Shown here piece by piece: positions 33,876 to 45,085 of a stretch of 64,000 nucleotides of DNA. Position 1 is the first letter of the stretch, and each line of letters opens with the position of its first letter. Position numbers and translations under genes: made by a program. Origin of the DNA: Periplaneta americana (taxonomy: Eukaryota > Arthropoda > Insecta > Blattodea > Blattidae); contig NC_091125.1 of NCBI RefSeq assembly GCF_040183065.1, forward strand, positions 128,839,621 to 128,903,620. The letters run 5' to 3'. The notes below the pieces were generated by a model. It had not been told where the DNA came from. It saw nothing but the letters and a program-made list of their open reading frames with translations, and made no database searches.

Positions 33876-34451
33876 CTGCAGTGTCTGGTAAACGTGACAT
33901 AATCAGTTTCCACAAACCTTTTTTGATAATTTATTGAGAACTTATGGAACATCTGCTCGCTTGGAAAAAAAGACATAAGTATTTCTTCGGATTACGTATT
34001 ATATGACTTTCTTGTGTTAAATTCTATCGTACCTGGTTTACATGTTTCGACCTTTTATGGGTCATCCTCGGAACTGGTCGTTGTTGGTCTTGGCGCCTCT
34101 TGTTTTGTGTCTTGTGAGAGTGTGTTCGTGTGGTGTAATGTAGAGTCAAGGAAACAAAACAAGAGGCGCCAAGACCAACAACGACCAGTTCTGAGGAAGT
34201 GAGGATGACCCATAAAAGGTCGAAACATGTAAACCAGGTACAAAAGAATTTAACACAAGAAAGTCATATAATACATATTCCGAAGTGATACAGTGTTAAA
34301 AGTTGTGTAATCAAGATGTATAAGTATTTCTCCCATTACAATAATTCATACAGAAAAAAATCAAATCGACATAAACCAGTGTAAGTTGTCAATAAATTAT
34401 CAAAAAAGGTTTGTGGAAACTGACTTAAGTCACTTTTCCCAGGCACTGCAG
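33876..34451. mobile_element. foldback MITE family M2, copy split by an insertion
   Basis: Ends in CTGCAG on both sides. Arms include TCAGTTTCCACAAACCTTTT and TTTGATAATTTATTGA, and their inverses on the right. A clean copy is at 62511-62750. The element is interrupted at 33987-34319. It is flanked by near-identical 25-bp direct repeats (33849-33873 and 34457-34481; one difference). Confidence 0.8.
33987..34319. mobile_element. Penelope-like inverted-repeat element
   Basis: This 333-bp insert is flanked by ATAAGTATTTCT (33975-33986 and 34320-34331), a 12-bp duplication. Inside, two arms of about 110 bp are inverted, including CCTGGTTTACATGTTTCGAC, GACCTTTTATGGGTCATCCT and GACCAACAACGACCAG, around a short loop. 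The GGATGACC...GGTCGAAAC pattern recalls terminal repeats of Penelope-like retroelements. No reverse transcriptase is present. Assignment is by memory of sequence style. Confidence 0.5.
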
Positions 34452-34535
34452 ATATTATATTCTTATAAATTAACTGAATATTGTGCATTAGGCCCACATG
34501 ACTTATGTAGTCATCACATAATTATGTACTATAAT

Positions 34536-34617
34536 TAGAGAAAAATTCGTTTCGCCACTGGGGCGCCGAGCTGAGGGGCCTGGGGTTCGATCCCCAGTGC
34601 CGAAACGTTTTTCTCCA
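34536..34617. mobile_element. mirrored tRNA-arm foldback, short copy
   Basis: Arms AGAGAAAAATTCGTTTCGCC + ACTGGGG and CCCCAGTGCCGAAACG + TTTTTCTC surround a short centre. GGGGTTCGATCCCCAG on the right is a B box/T-arm. Same design as 15841-16019 but with a much smaller interior. Confidence 0.6.
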
Positions 34618-35261
34618 ATAGTAGTATAATAGAGTTCTGAAGTTTATCATTGACTGAGCTCCCTAGTAGGTGCCTGTTTAATACCCAGAGTTTGAGTCCA
34701 GACACTGGTGCCACTATATGCAGGCCTACGCAGTGCTGTAGTTGGAAACAAATTTTAGGGGTACTGTTGAAATCTCCTTGGTCAGCCTAGACTCTGTATG
34801 GACTTGTTCTGCACTTCTTTTCCAAGGTTACGTCTTCGTCATGCAGTCGGCTCTGCAGACCTCCTTCCAGATCGCAGTCACAATTGCATATGAGGCAAGA
34901 AATTGTATGAAGCGTGCATTTCCATAACGTTGTAAGTGCCGAAACCGGGAAAATCTATTTTTTCACACATATCAGTTGTAGGTGCCTTTTTTGACAATAT
35001 TACGAATGGTTATAAAGAAAATGCTGCTCCAAGTAATAAAGTAGCACACTTTCAGGTTGTGCAAGTCACTACATTGGATGTACTGTATAGCACTATTTTT
35101 TGTTCGCACTATAAACTTTACAAATTGGCATTTACAACGTTCTGGAAATGCACGCTTCATATTTCTTCAATTAAAACCCTTCTCTCATTATTTGCTTATC
35201 TTCCAGTCTCCCGAAATTTACGTACTAATTTACGGATTGAATAATTTCAAGGAAAAATTGT

Positions 35262-35335
35262 TCCGGGGCCGGGTATCGATCCCGGGACCCTTCGCTTAGC
35301 GCACGAATGCTCTCCCGACTGAGCTACCCCAGGAA
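35262..35335 (-). mobile_element. tRNA-like SINE head
   Basis: On the minus strand: GGGGTAGCTCAGTCGGGAGA (A box) and GGGATCGATACCCGGCCCCG (B box), with a plausible acceptor pairing CCGGGGCC/GGGGTA-like. The sequence to 35200 continues with ATTTTTCCTTGAAATTATTC, so it is more likely a SINE start than a tRNA gene. Confidence 0.55.
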
Positions 35336-35680
35336 CTATACACGACACCGTCACAATTTTTCCCTTATATCCACACAACTCCAATGGGCTGACAAGACGC
35401 CAGAACCCAACTTTGAGTGCACACAAATACTGTGTGACTTATATTGTGGCTTTCTGTTAACGTACCTCCAATAACGAATATATTATGCAAATTTGCATAA
35501 TTTACGGATTGTTTCACAAGTTCGAATCTTCACACCACGAAATCTTTCTGCAAAATCTTCGAACTTGAAAAGTGGACTCTGCATGTGTGTAAGAGTCGTA
35601 CATGAACATACAGTGTTCTAAAGTAAACTTGAACTCATCTATATTAATTATACATTTTTGCTTTCTTTTCGACATAAAAA

Positions 35681-35992
35681 TTATTTTATATGAAATGTTT
35701 CATAGCGTATTTTGGAAAATCCATTGATTTAATTCCCAATATGCTCAGTCAATTTAAGAGAGCAGTGTTTATGATAAATGATTTAAAGAATTTTAGTTTT
35801 GTCTTTTAAATGTCCAGAAATTTGATCTGAACAAATGTACAGCAACTTTTTGTTCTACAAGGGAATTTTACAGTGCTATATTTGTTCGAATCAAATTTCT
35901 GCACATTTAAAGGACTAAACTAAAATTCCTTCATGGAAATTAAATCAATGGCTTTTCCAAAACACGCTGTGGAATGTTTCATATAACACAAT
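35681..35992. mobile_element. foldback family M3, copy 1
   Basis: Arms TTATATGAAATGTTTCATAG... and its inverse ...GGAATGTTTCATATAACACA. Inner pairs include TTTTAGTTTTGTCTTTTAAA / TTTAAAGGACTAAACTAAAA and AAATTTGATCTGAACAAAT / ATTTGTTCGAATCAAATTT. A second copy at 50938-52103 is interrupted by a LINE. Confidence 0.8.
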
Positions 35993-36118
35993 TTTTATCT
36001 CGCAAAGGAAGTAAAAACGAGCAAAATTGTATTGAACTTTTTTGTTTGAAATATCTCAAAGAATAGCCCCCTGAAATTAATTACATTACTTACAGTTCAC
36101 ACTGTATATACATGTAAA

Positions 36119-36419
36119 AAAGGTAAAAAGGTAAAGGTATCCCCGTAACATGCCATGAAGGCATTTGGGGGGCATGAAGGTAGAGCCCCATGCTTTCCAC
36201 GACCTCGGCACTAGAATGAGGTGGTGTGGTCAGCACCACGCTCTGACCGCCTTTCACCCCCGGGAAAGACCCGGTACTCAATTTTATAGGAGGCTGAGTG
36301 AACCTCGGGGCCGTTCTGAAAGTTTGGCAACGAGAAAAAATCCTGTCACCACCTGGGATCGAACCCCGGACCTTCCAGTCCGTAGCCAGCTGCTCTACCA
36401 ACTGAGCTACCCGGCCGCC
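36119..36419 (-). mobile_element. SINE family D, copy 2
   Basis: Reverse-oriented relative of 31682-31960. B box as GGGGTTCGATCCCAGGTGGT on the minus strand and GAGCAGCTGGCTACGGACTG in the head. The 3' tail is a (ACCTTTTT)n-like run, visible here as AAAAAGGTAAAAAGGTAAAG. Confidence 0.9.
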
Positions 36420-36928
36420 GTACATTTTCAAATAACGGAAGAAAATAATACATGTACAGAAATAACATCAATAATATGATAAAGACCTGAATTTTTGCAA
36501 GACGCGAAAATGTATAATATTTACATTAAAATTTGTCAGTACATTCTCGGAATAAACATTAATATACTCGTATGTACAAACTGATTGATATTTATTTTTA
36601 AAATACAGTTCAGAATTGCATAAAAGTGAATTAACAGAAGGAATAGTAATACTATACTTATAAAAGCATCTCATATGATTCACGTACGACCATATCAAAA
36701 TATATTAATTTCTAGTGATTTTCCGAGCAACTGACATTTCGCAATAATGGTCGCATTTTAATTACTGGTATCAGAAAGTGTCCACTATTGGAAAGTTTCA
36801 CTGTGCTTGATTTTTACGTAAATTTGGCACACCTTCTGTTTTCTATTTATATAATTTGAGCGCACTGGTAGTTACGTCTTGTGATGTGGAAAGACCATTG
36901 TCACTAGACTATATAAAACGTTCTTCAG

Positions 36929-37196
36929 TGACAAATGAGTAACTTAATATCAAAGACGGACATCTGTCGTCTCCATAGTTTTAATCTAGAGGCATTTTTT
37001 TAATTCACAGTGTTCTTTGTAATATTTAACACAATTTATTTTATAAATATAGTGTTAAAGTTTGCATATGGTTTCACTATAACTGTAAAGAACATGAAAA
37101 ATTGTATAAAAAACCACAGCTATCTAAATTTCGATTGAGATCAGATGTCCGTCTTTGATATTAAGCTACTCAAATAATGAAATTTCACAATGACAA
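36929..37196. repeat. inverted repeat around GACGGACATCTG
   Basis: CTTAATATCAAAGACGGACA-TCTG at 36943-36966 is inverted exactly at 37142-37165, with looser pairing outside. The spacer is AT-rich. Probably a small MITE or an inverted duplication; the nearby open frame (EAEDDDDNDHVISEFTS) is unassigned. Confidence 0.55.
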
Positions 37197-37199
37197 AAG

Positions 37200-38607
37200 T
37201 CAAAACGACTTTCATTGTATACTCCAACAGCAGACAATGAGGTAAATTCACTGATGACATGGTCGTTATCATCATCATCTTCAGCTTCACAAATTGGTGG
37301 GCCCTTTGACTATTTCCAGTCCCATTCAAGTGAGGAATATGCATCACCATTAGATTTTTATAAGCGACAGATATTCCTGGTCAAGTTGTCAGCACAGCAC
37401 AATGTCGCCACTTAAGACAACACAGCACAAACACAAGATAAAAAACACGTAACTTATCGAATTCCTATGGAAGGATGACATCTCCACTTCCCTCCCAAAG
37501 TCTAACTCATATCCCCTACATTTACAGGTAGTGATGTTACTCCGTGAGTCATGACAAAATACATCTATGGTAACTCATCATCCATATAAGCGACTTGGAT
37601 TAGGTCATAGGCTTTTCCAATTCTGTACCATAGGGAAATTTGTTGTAGACAGTGATAACTGATAATTCAGGACTGTCACTTTTTTATATCAGCACGTGCG
37701 AATTCAAGTTTTATGTCATCATAAGAGCGGTTTGTCAGCTATTTGTAAACAAAATTTGAGACTGATGTATTTTTCAATTCAGTTTTTGATGTGAAAAACT
37801 GGAGTGATATTTTGTTATGTATTTTAAAAATTCAAAAGTATTTCGAATTTACAAGTTAAATGACATTTTATATCAGCTTTTTTCCATATGAATCGAATTT
37901 CTAATTTTTAATCTCTTCTGTTTTTCTTTTTTTCTTTTTCTTTTCTTTTTTTTTTTTTTTTTTCAATTTTAATTATTTTCATCGGGTGAATGTATCTAGG
38001 GACAGTGTGCCTGGTACACGTTAATAAGTATAACAATGTTCCTAAGTGTAACATTAAGTCATGGACTAATATTTTGTTCAGATTGCCAACATAGGGCTAC
38101 TTAGGAGTGTAATACCAAAAAGTAACAATTCAAATAAAGAAAATTGTTGAAGCTGTTCTAAAGACATTGATTGTAAAAATTTAAAACATGAACTAAAAGG
38201 GTAAAAAGACACTAGAAGTTCTCTAGAATATTGCTTATCGTAACTATAAAAATGTTTAACGAATCTGGGAAGAAAAATTAAATTAGGAACAGAAATACGA
38301 TCAAAAATATAATCTGCGAGAATTATTTGTTCTTTCTTTATGATCAAAATTACGTAACTTTTAGTTTACCTTCAGTTGATATTATTCTTAAATTATTTAT
38401 GCGCAAATAGTTAAAATTACTTGTTTTTGAGCAGACAATATTCATATTCATTATTAAATTTTCTTCCGCAAAAAATTCTCTAACTTGGGGGGGGGGCAGT
38501 GATTATTTTAGGTCGTTTTTCCCTAAAAGGGAGACTAGAGTTACCAGTAATGTAACATAGCTTGTTTTCAATGTTTTAATGAATTGTATTTCAACTTGGG
38601 TAATAAC

Positions 38608-38648
<41 letters not shown>

Positions 38649-39600
38649 CATAATCATCATCATCATCTACCTAGCATATGAGTTTGATAAATAAACCATG
38701 TTTTGCTGTGATTTCATTAAAGTTAAAATAACTAAAATAACAGTAGGCCTATGACGTGTAGCTCGTGTTTTTAAAGTAAGAAGATGTTGACCTGTAGAAG
38801 AAAGCGACTAGTGTTTAAGTTCACCTAAATATGAATGAGAATATGGGATACATCAATTTTTCGTCTTTAAGCCAAATATATTTTTAACAGTTTAAAATTG
38901 GACTAAAGTAGCTCAGATGCACTTAAAATCCCCAAAGGAAAAATATTTGCTCTGGAGTACAGAGGAATTAGCACCTCTTTCTGAATTCGTCAATGAATAG
39001 AGTACTCAAGCTTACCAGTAGTTTCACATTCTGTAAGTATTCCCCACTTCCTACACATTCTCATGGTTGTAAATATAGCTAGTTAACATTTCCTTTACAT
39101 TGCAAAATAAAATTTAATTTACATTTTGTTCAATTCACTTTGAGCCTAGGTAAATTTAATTATTCTAAGGCACGACATAATTATCCTATCCATAGAAACA
39201 ACCTCCCTTTCTGTCTGGAAATACTAGGTATATACATAATGTAAAAATAACAAAATGTGGGTGAAGGGTTAACAAAGAAATGTCTTGAGGTTTAGCTAAA
39301 AAAATATATAAAAAGGCAATAAAAAAGAAACATGTCTATCTATATACAACACTTTCATCTAGTTGATCACTCCAACTTTTCATATAACAGCCAATGCTTC
39401 CATCCTATCATAATAATACAACTGCACATTTATAGTGCATATCTCGTTGTTATTATTATTATTATTTTTTTTGCATATAGGCATATCCATGCATGATGTA
39501 ATGTTTGGTGTTTTGCATACACATTCGGGCTCTAATGAATGTAATGATGATACTACTTATTTCTTTATAAATTGGTTAATTGCTTAATTAAAATGTCAAA
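37200..39600. other. AT-rich DNA downstream of the TBC exon
   Basis: By orientation this should be intron of the minus-strand TBC gene. I looked for the next TBC exon and could not identify one. It contains T-runs near 37950, a G-run at about 38490 and a microsatellite at 38609. Confidence 0.4.
38609..38666. repeat. (AAT)n(CAT)n microsatellite
   Basis: About 13 AAT units passing into CAT units. Confidence 0.9.
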
Positions 39601-39615
39601 GAAGATCAAACTCAC

Positions 39616-40009
39616 CAGTCGTGCCGAATATTTGGTTGACCATGTCCCAGTAAAAGCCTTCAAGGATGGACTTGTCATGTGCATGTTGCTGACAGAGAGT
39701 TGGCCACAGCTGCGAACGGATGGTGCTGTTTATTGGCCACGCATTGTCTCTGATAATTTGCTTAACTTCACGTTTCCTTCCTGATTGTATGAGGCCATGA
39801 ATTTCGTTGTATGTCTTAAGAGCAGGCTTTTTGGTGGGACTATCCGTAAGGATAGGAACACTACTTGTGTCGACATGAGGTGGGAAGACCTCGTAGATAT
39901 CCGATTCCTCTTCCAGAACTGACAGCATATTGGGCATCACTTCCTTGGTGGTAAAACGAGCATTATTTTTGTCGTAACAGTAAGTTACGTCTGATCCTGC
40001 AGCATCCTT
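39616..40009 (-). CDS. sky: exon of a Skywalker/TBC1D24-type Rab GTPase-activating protein
   Basis: Internal exon, 131 codons plus one base. The likely 3' splice site is TAG just above 40009 and the 5' splice site is GTGAGT at 39615-39610. The frame ends with TYNEIHGLIQSGRKREVKQI, then AWPINSTIRSQLWPTLCQQH and GFYWDMVNQIFGTT. From memory, this block (LI..GRKRE.K, R..WP.N...R..LWP.LC, GFYW.MV.Q.FGTT) is the lead-in to the TBC domain of Skywalker/TBC1D24. In flies that protein acts at synaptic vesicles and promotes GTP hydrolysis by Rab35. The preceding ~75 residues (YCYDKNNARF, EEESDIYEVFPPHV) are acidic and linker-like. CTGCAG at 39999-40004 offers an alternative acceptor, so the 5' border is less certain than the donor. 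The remaining exons are not in view. The surroundings are transposon-rich intron. Identification rests on motif memory, not alignment. Confidence 0.82.
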
Positions 40010-40226
40010 CTACCTGTAACAGTATAAAACACATACAATGTAAATAAAGTAATGTTAAACAATAGTAATAGAAACGATGAGTCAGTCTTTGAATAGGACA
40101 GCCAGTCACCGTAAGAAAATTAATTACGACGATTATAACGCTGATTACTCAGCACAGAAACAAATGAAATACAACTTCAAAATCATGTCATTGTATTCTC
40201 TATTTTTATGTCTTTGTGCCTTAAAT

Positions 40227-40956
40227 CAGGGGTTCCCAACCGGTGTGTCGCGCAATCCCATGGAGTACGTCGCGAAATTTTGGAACTGAAAAAGAAATGT
40301 TACGCCATCCAGAAAGTCTCTTTACAACGCATTTTTTTTTATTTACAACGAAATATTTGATATGGTACATTTTATTTGAGACAGACTTTACCAATGAAAC
40401 GTGAACACTTGCAACAATGTTCAGTTTAATTTTTCTGCCTGGCTATAATTCTAATGAAAATGAACATCTGAAACATCTCTACAATGTTAAGCGCTTTTTT
40501 GTTTTTCTTTTTTTCGATTGCGTGTTAACATCGACCTATCTACAACACTGGATGTCCGACACAACATAGAAGATGTTTTCAGCGCTTTTTTCTGACGGAA
40601 CGCGCTGGAACGACGTTCGGGCACATTTGTGTTGCATTTTTCATAATGGAATTGAAATATGTGTGATTAACTATGTTTTAATATAATTTTTCTTTTAATT
40701 TCGCTTAGACTTTCAAAGTCTTAGTTAGACGAAAAGGAAGTTAGAAACGATAAACTTCTCGTGCAGTGAACAGTAATCATCTCCCCGTCCGCTATAAAGT
40801 ATTCTACACAGAGTTCCACCACCTTCTTCTCCAGAAGAAAAGCACTGGTTGTTATTACTGTATTATATTATTATTAATAAAAACAAATAAGTGTGTCGCG
40901 ATATCATGGGCGTTCAGTAAAGTGTGTCGTCAGTCAAAAAAGGTTGGGAACCACTG
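40227..40956. mobile_element. non-autonomous hAT element with perfect 8-bp duplication
   Basis: Left end CAGGGGTTCCCAACCGGTGT, right end inverted CAGTGGTTCCCAACCTTTTT. The target duplication CCTTAAAT is exact at 40219-40226 and 40957-40964. The CAGGGGTTCCCAA end is typical of hAT elements. The 730-bp interior is AT-rich without transposase. It lies just upstream of the TBC exon, probably in its intron. Confidence 0.92.
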
Positions 40957-41199
40957 CCTTAAATTATGGTCCACGGATCATTATTGATCTTTAGAATGTG
41001 GTGTGTGTGAGAAAGTAAAATTATTTAGAAACAATATTTCGTAAAAAGTCTGCGAATAAAATTTGAAGCGGTAATTTTGTTTTCTTCACTCTCAGAAAAA
41101 AAAGTGAAGGGAGACAATAACAGCAAATATTTCGCAGCAGTGAATGATCCTCCCAGTCGTTATAGTGGGTTTTCGTGACCGGATTTAGCCAACTATCGT

Positions 41200-41352
41200 A
41201 GCTTCCCAAGTGCATTACGATGCTGTGTGGGCACCGGTCCCATACATTGGCCGAAATTTCATGAGAAAAGTGCTTCCCCCACGAGGACTCGAACCAGCGT
41301 GTATTCCGTAACGCGACTCATTGCGTTAGAACACAACGCAAAGGCGCGGGAT
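41200..41352 (-). mobile_element. SINE-like tRNA-derived fragment
   Basis: The minus strand carries CTGGTTCGAGTCCTCGTGGG, a good B box, preceded by a decayed A-box region. The body extends through CATGAAATTTCGGCCAATGT. It does not match families A-D. Confidence 0.5.
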
Positions 41353-41849
41353 CCGTAAAATATTACCATGCCAACTAAAACGTCATGACTTCTATTATGA
41401 CGGCATAACTTGTGCTAAAAATTACTATTATGAAACTATTTTCCGTGCAACAATATTTGATACACCATTGTTGCCATATCAACCCCTTTCTTCGTAGACC
41501 ATGGAAATCAAACTATCAAACAATTGGGTGTTATTTCTTTATTAATTATTAGTTATTTTATAATGCTGTCGTACAAAAAAATTGCGTATGAAACACGTCT
41601 ATAATGTTATACAGTTATTGCACTCGTCAAAATGAGGAAACTCGCTCTTCACTAGTTTCCTAAATATTGACTCATGCAACAAAGTATAACATTATAAATT
41701 TGTTTCATTATATTATTATGATACTGTATTCATATAGACACACTAGAGGTTTGACAAAATTTTATAAAAGCCAAATGTTTTCAAGTACTGTAGCTCTGGT
41801 ACCGTGTTTTAATATGCTATCTACAAAAGTTCATACTGTGCTGGTCCAT

Positions 41850-42063
41850 GGATCAAACCCGGCCGAAGGCGCTGGATTTTTAAAGTGCAATAAAATTCTT
41901 CCGCAAAGAGGGAAGTAAAGCTGTGTTCCGTGTCGTAGATTTAAGACGTGCGAACAAACTCTGTCCTTGACAGAGAGCTCCAGACAAAATTTGTCTACCA
42001 TTTCGCGTTCAAGCAAATTTATACGCTGAATAATCTTTACAGTTAAAAGCGTCGTTAAATAAT
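41850..42063 (+). mobile_element. SINE family B copy
   Basis: GGATCAAACCCGGCCGAAGG, TTTTTAAAGTGCAATAAAAT, CTCCAGACAAAATTTGTCTA and AAAGCGTCGTTAAATAATAT match the B body at 25321-25845 and the inverted one near 60400-60600. Confidence 0.7.
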
Positions 42064-42256
42064 ATACACTACCCTCTACTACTAAGAAACTACCTGTGTA
42101 GGTCTATACCATCAAAAATAAAGATGTTTATCATAGACCTACGTAAGCATTTCGTTAACAAACATCAGCTCTATGAAACAAATTTACTTTGTTCTTCTAA
42201 TATTTCTAATTACACAAAGGTCGTTCAAAAATTAGTGTCAACACTGCTACTCGGGT

Positions 42257-43200
42257 GGGGTGCACATCAATTGAGCGCGACAGGATTAAAAATGCATCAG
42301 TTGAGCGCGGGGTCAGTTTTGGGTATACATCAGTTGAGCGCGCTGGTCAGTTTTCCCTAGGCTTAGAGATGACACGTAGCGCGTGAGAAAATTTGTGTGC
42401 AGTGAAGTCAGACTTGGTGGAGAAAAATTCAATCCTTGAGGCTTTCTAATGAGTATAAAGATAACAATACAGACAACGGTAAATGATTGCACTGTGTATT
42501 CGATCTTTAATTTCTTGCTTCAAATGAAGTCGGAGGTGCATTTGTTAAAGATTTAATTATCAACAAACCTGTTAATTAAAGTATCACAGGCTTTGCTGAT
42601 TATTTGGTATCAAATTTCATATAACCGGATTCGTTATTTCCCCCTGAAATATGGGCTTCCGATACTGTTACATCAGACAGAGGCGTTCATGTGAGGCGTT
42701 CTACAAAGCTTTTCTCTGAAAATATTGCGCATCCTCATATATTTCTTTCTTCAAGTCATTATTAGGACACAAACTAGCACATATATTAAAATGAATGACA
42801 ACGGGAATATTGTTAGAGCCAGTCCTACATAAGTATAAAAACAGGACACAGTATATGGAAGAATTACTTTGTAAATATAAAGGCGGAAATATTACTAGAA
42901 TTGGTTTCCTACAGAGATTGGCCTACTGTTATCCTAGATATTGAACAATCCATTGCTGGAACAAATATTTTAAACAATTTATCGGTACGAGCATTTTTAC
43001 GAGAGCAGCATTTTTAACCATACTTACCTGTCAATGTACAGAGAGTCCTAAATCTCTACAAAATGGGAAGGGACATTGCTGCGGCTTGTGTTAAACTGAC
43101 CGCCGCGCTAAACTGATGCATCCCAAAACTGACCGCCGCGCTCAACTGATGCATTCAGTTCAGGTAAAATTTTCTCTTGCGCTCAACTGATGAACTCCCC
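42257..43200. mobile_element. DNA element with triplicated subterminal repeats
   Basis: The left end carries CATCARTTGAGCGCG three times (starting 42265, 42295, 42328). The right end carries the inverse (CGCGCTMAACTGATG) three times (43104, 43137, 43179). TGACCGCC / GGTCAGTTTTGGG spacers lie between. Outer ends are GGGGTGCACATCA and TGATGAACTCCCC. The 944-bp element has an AT-rich middle and no transposase I can see. Multiple subterminal binding-type motifs suggest a class II element of uncertain superfamily. Confidence 0.65.
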
Positions 43201-43206
43201 TTGGAT

Positions 43207-43315
43207 GAACAGTATAGAGCAGAACAGGTTTCACGGCTCTTAGCCGGCCGACGCGAGGAGGAGGGGGACTCAAGGCCGCGCGAGCCGTGAAACCTGTTCT
43301 GCTCTATAATGTTCA
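43207..43315. mobile_element. short GC-rich foldback element
   Basis: Arms GAACAGTATAGAGCAGAACA + GGTTTCACGGCTC and the near-exact inverse, around a GC-rich loop (GCCGGCCGACGCGAGGAGGA). It begins 6 bp after the subterminal-repeat element ends. Confidence 0.7.
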
Positions 43316-43524
43316 CCCAGCAGTATTCAGCTCCCCTAGCTGTGATTAATGTAAGCTTGTAACATGAGATGAATTAGTGCCTGATATGACTGTGTTATTT
43401 GTAAGTTATAACTTATAAGGTAATATTTTCACTTATACTCTATATGCATTGACTGCAATAATAATACTTATCTCCAATGGTCTAATGTCAAAAAATATAA
43501 ACAAGAGCAGGACCCACTCAGAGT

Positions 43525-44040
43525 TGTGTTTATTATGAAGGTGTATTAATCACTCATTCTGTTCTAAGTGGAATGCTCGTGGATGATGGATATTACAGCC
43601 ACTTTTTGAAACACCATTTATGACCAGCACTACGCCGGAAGCGCCGAAATCTCTTGAATATCAATCTCATTGTGCTTTTCGATGGTGCTTGTTGTCACGT
43701 GGCTGGTTAATTTACTTAACAGGTCAAATTGAGAAATTCTGGAGCATCTTCTGTGTTTTTCGGATATGAGCCTCTGCGACTACGACATTTTCACCAAGAT
43801 GAAAGAACCACTGAGAGGGGTACGCTTTAGAAATAGACAGACCATTTTAACAGCTGTAGAGCAGTCAATTAGAAGGTTAAAGCGAAGTGACGCTATGGAT
43901 GGCAGTCATCCCCTTTAGAGGTGTGGCGGCGGATACGTGATATTGTAGGAATTTACTTTTAAGAACTATGAGTATGACAATTGTGAATTAATGAGTTTTT
44001 ATTCTTAATTAAAGTGTTGCCACTAATTTTCGAATCACCC
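43525..44040 (+). pseudogene. mariner-like transposase remnant
   Basis: Frame-broken translation gives VYYEGVLITHSVLSGMLVDD then GYYSHFLKHHL, ALRRKRRNL, IVLFDGACCHVA (second catalytic D), and MSLCDYDIFTKMKEPLRGVR then FRNRQTILTAVEQSIRRLKR. The CDYD..TKMKEPLRG block holds the third acidic residue. The order and spacing fit the C-terminal two thirds of a mariner-type transposase. It ends shortly before ATTTTCGAATCACCCATGTA, a possible terminal repeat. It is a third mariner lineage in the window. Confidence 0.75.
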
Positions 44041-44867
44041 ATGTATAATGAATGTTATGTTATACCGGTACAGTCGGCAGTCGACATGAGTTCAGTTCTG
44101 TATTAAAGGAATTTTTATTTTTCTGCATAAAAAAGGAATCACTTTCAGCCAGCTCCGGTATAGTCTGAGACTCATTCAGAGTGCATTGCACAATAGTAAA
44201 TCCTTACAATAAATCTTAATTTTTAGATCACGACTATCAAGAGAGACTTCTGAGGCTGCTTAGGCAGACTGCCTCACGTTAAATAAATGGATATATTAAG
44301 AGAGAATCTATTGTATTTCAAATAAATATTCCTTCATCATTTCCAATAAGTTATATATACAGTGCATATTACCATGAAAAAAATGTATCGTTGCATCATA
44401 TTATGCAAATCACATTATTTTATGCACCAAAATTCACGAATATTTTGAATTCAATGAAACTTAATGATGGTATTACGTTTTGTATCTGTAATCGTAAGCG
44501 GTTGCCGTTTTCCAAGAAAGCCAACAATAATAATACTACGAATGTACCGAACAATCCTCAAGCTAGAAATACTGGTACGGGTATGTTCTTTGAACGCTAT
44601 AAAAATATATTGAACTCCAGAAGTTAATTAGATAATGAAGCACGTGCTAAATGGATCTACTTCATAAGTACCGGAGCTTTTATTACGTCACATAGGTACG
44701 TACGTTTTTAATAATAGTGGGGGAAGAAGATGAGATAAAAAATATTTAGCCAAAATAGAATGTGCATTTAGGCTACAGTAATATATTATAATATACTACC
44801 CGGAACACTGAAAGAGTTTAGCTTAGTTTTTTTTTTACCGTGTGCGGAGGAGGGACCCGAAGGCTTA

Positions 44868-45064
44868 AGGCTGGTTAACAATAAACCGGGAACGGAAACA
44901 ACAACGAGAACGAGAACGGAAATATTGTTGAAATAAATGTATTTAAATGTGAGCGTTCACAATTGACTATTGTGAATACTCATATTTAAATACATTTATT
45001 CTAACAATATTTCCGTTCTCGTTCTCGTTGTAGTTTCCGTTCCCGGTTTATTGTGAACCAGCCT
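44868..45064. mobile_element. Harbinger-type palindromic MITE with TTA duplication
   Basis: The 197-bp element is almost wholly palindromic. Ends are AGGCTGGTTAACAATAAACC and, from the right, AGGCTGGTTCACAATAAACC; arms pass through ACGAGAACGAGAACGGAAAT. TTA is repeated at 44865-44867 and 45065-45067. The three-base TWA duplication fits PIF/Harbinger. Confidence 0.9.
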
Positions 45065-45085
45065 TTACTCTGCAGCCAGAATAAT

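Noticed and set aside
34014-34243. Overlapping 62-codon frames on both strands
   Set aside because: They are the two inverted arms of the Penelope-like insert, so each mirrors the other.
35262-35335. Genuine tRNA gene on the minus strand
   Set aside because: Good A and B boxes, but the sequence continues as a SINE-like body and the anticodon arm is not clean. A tRNAscan-type run would settle it.
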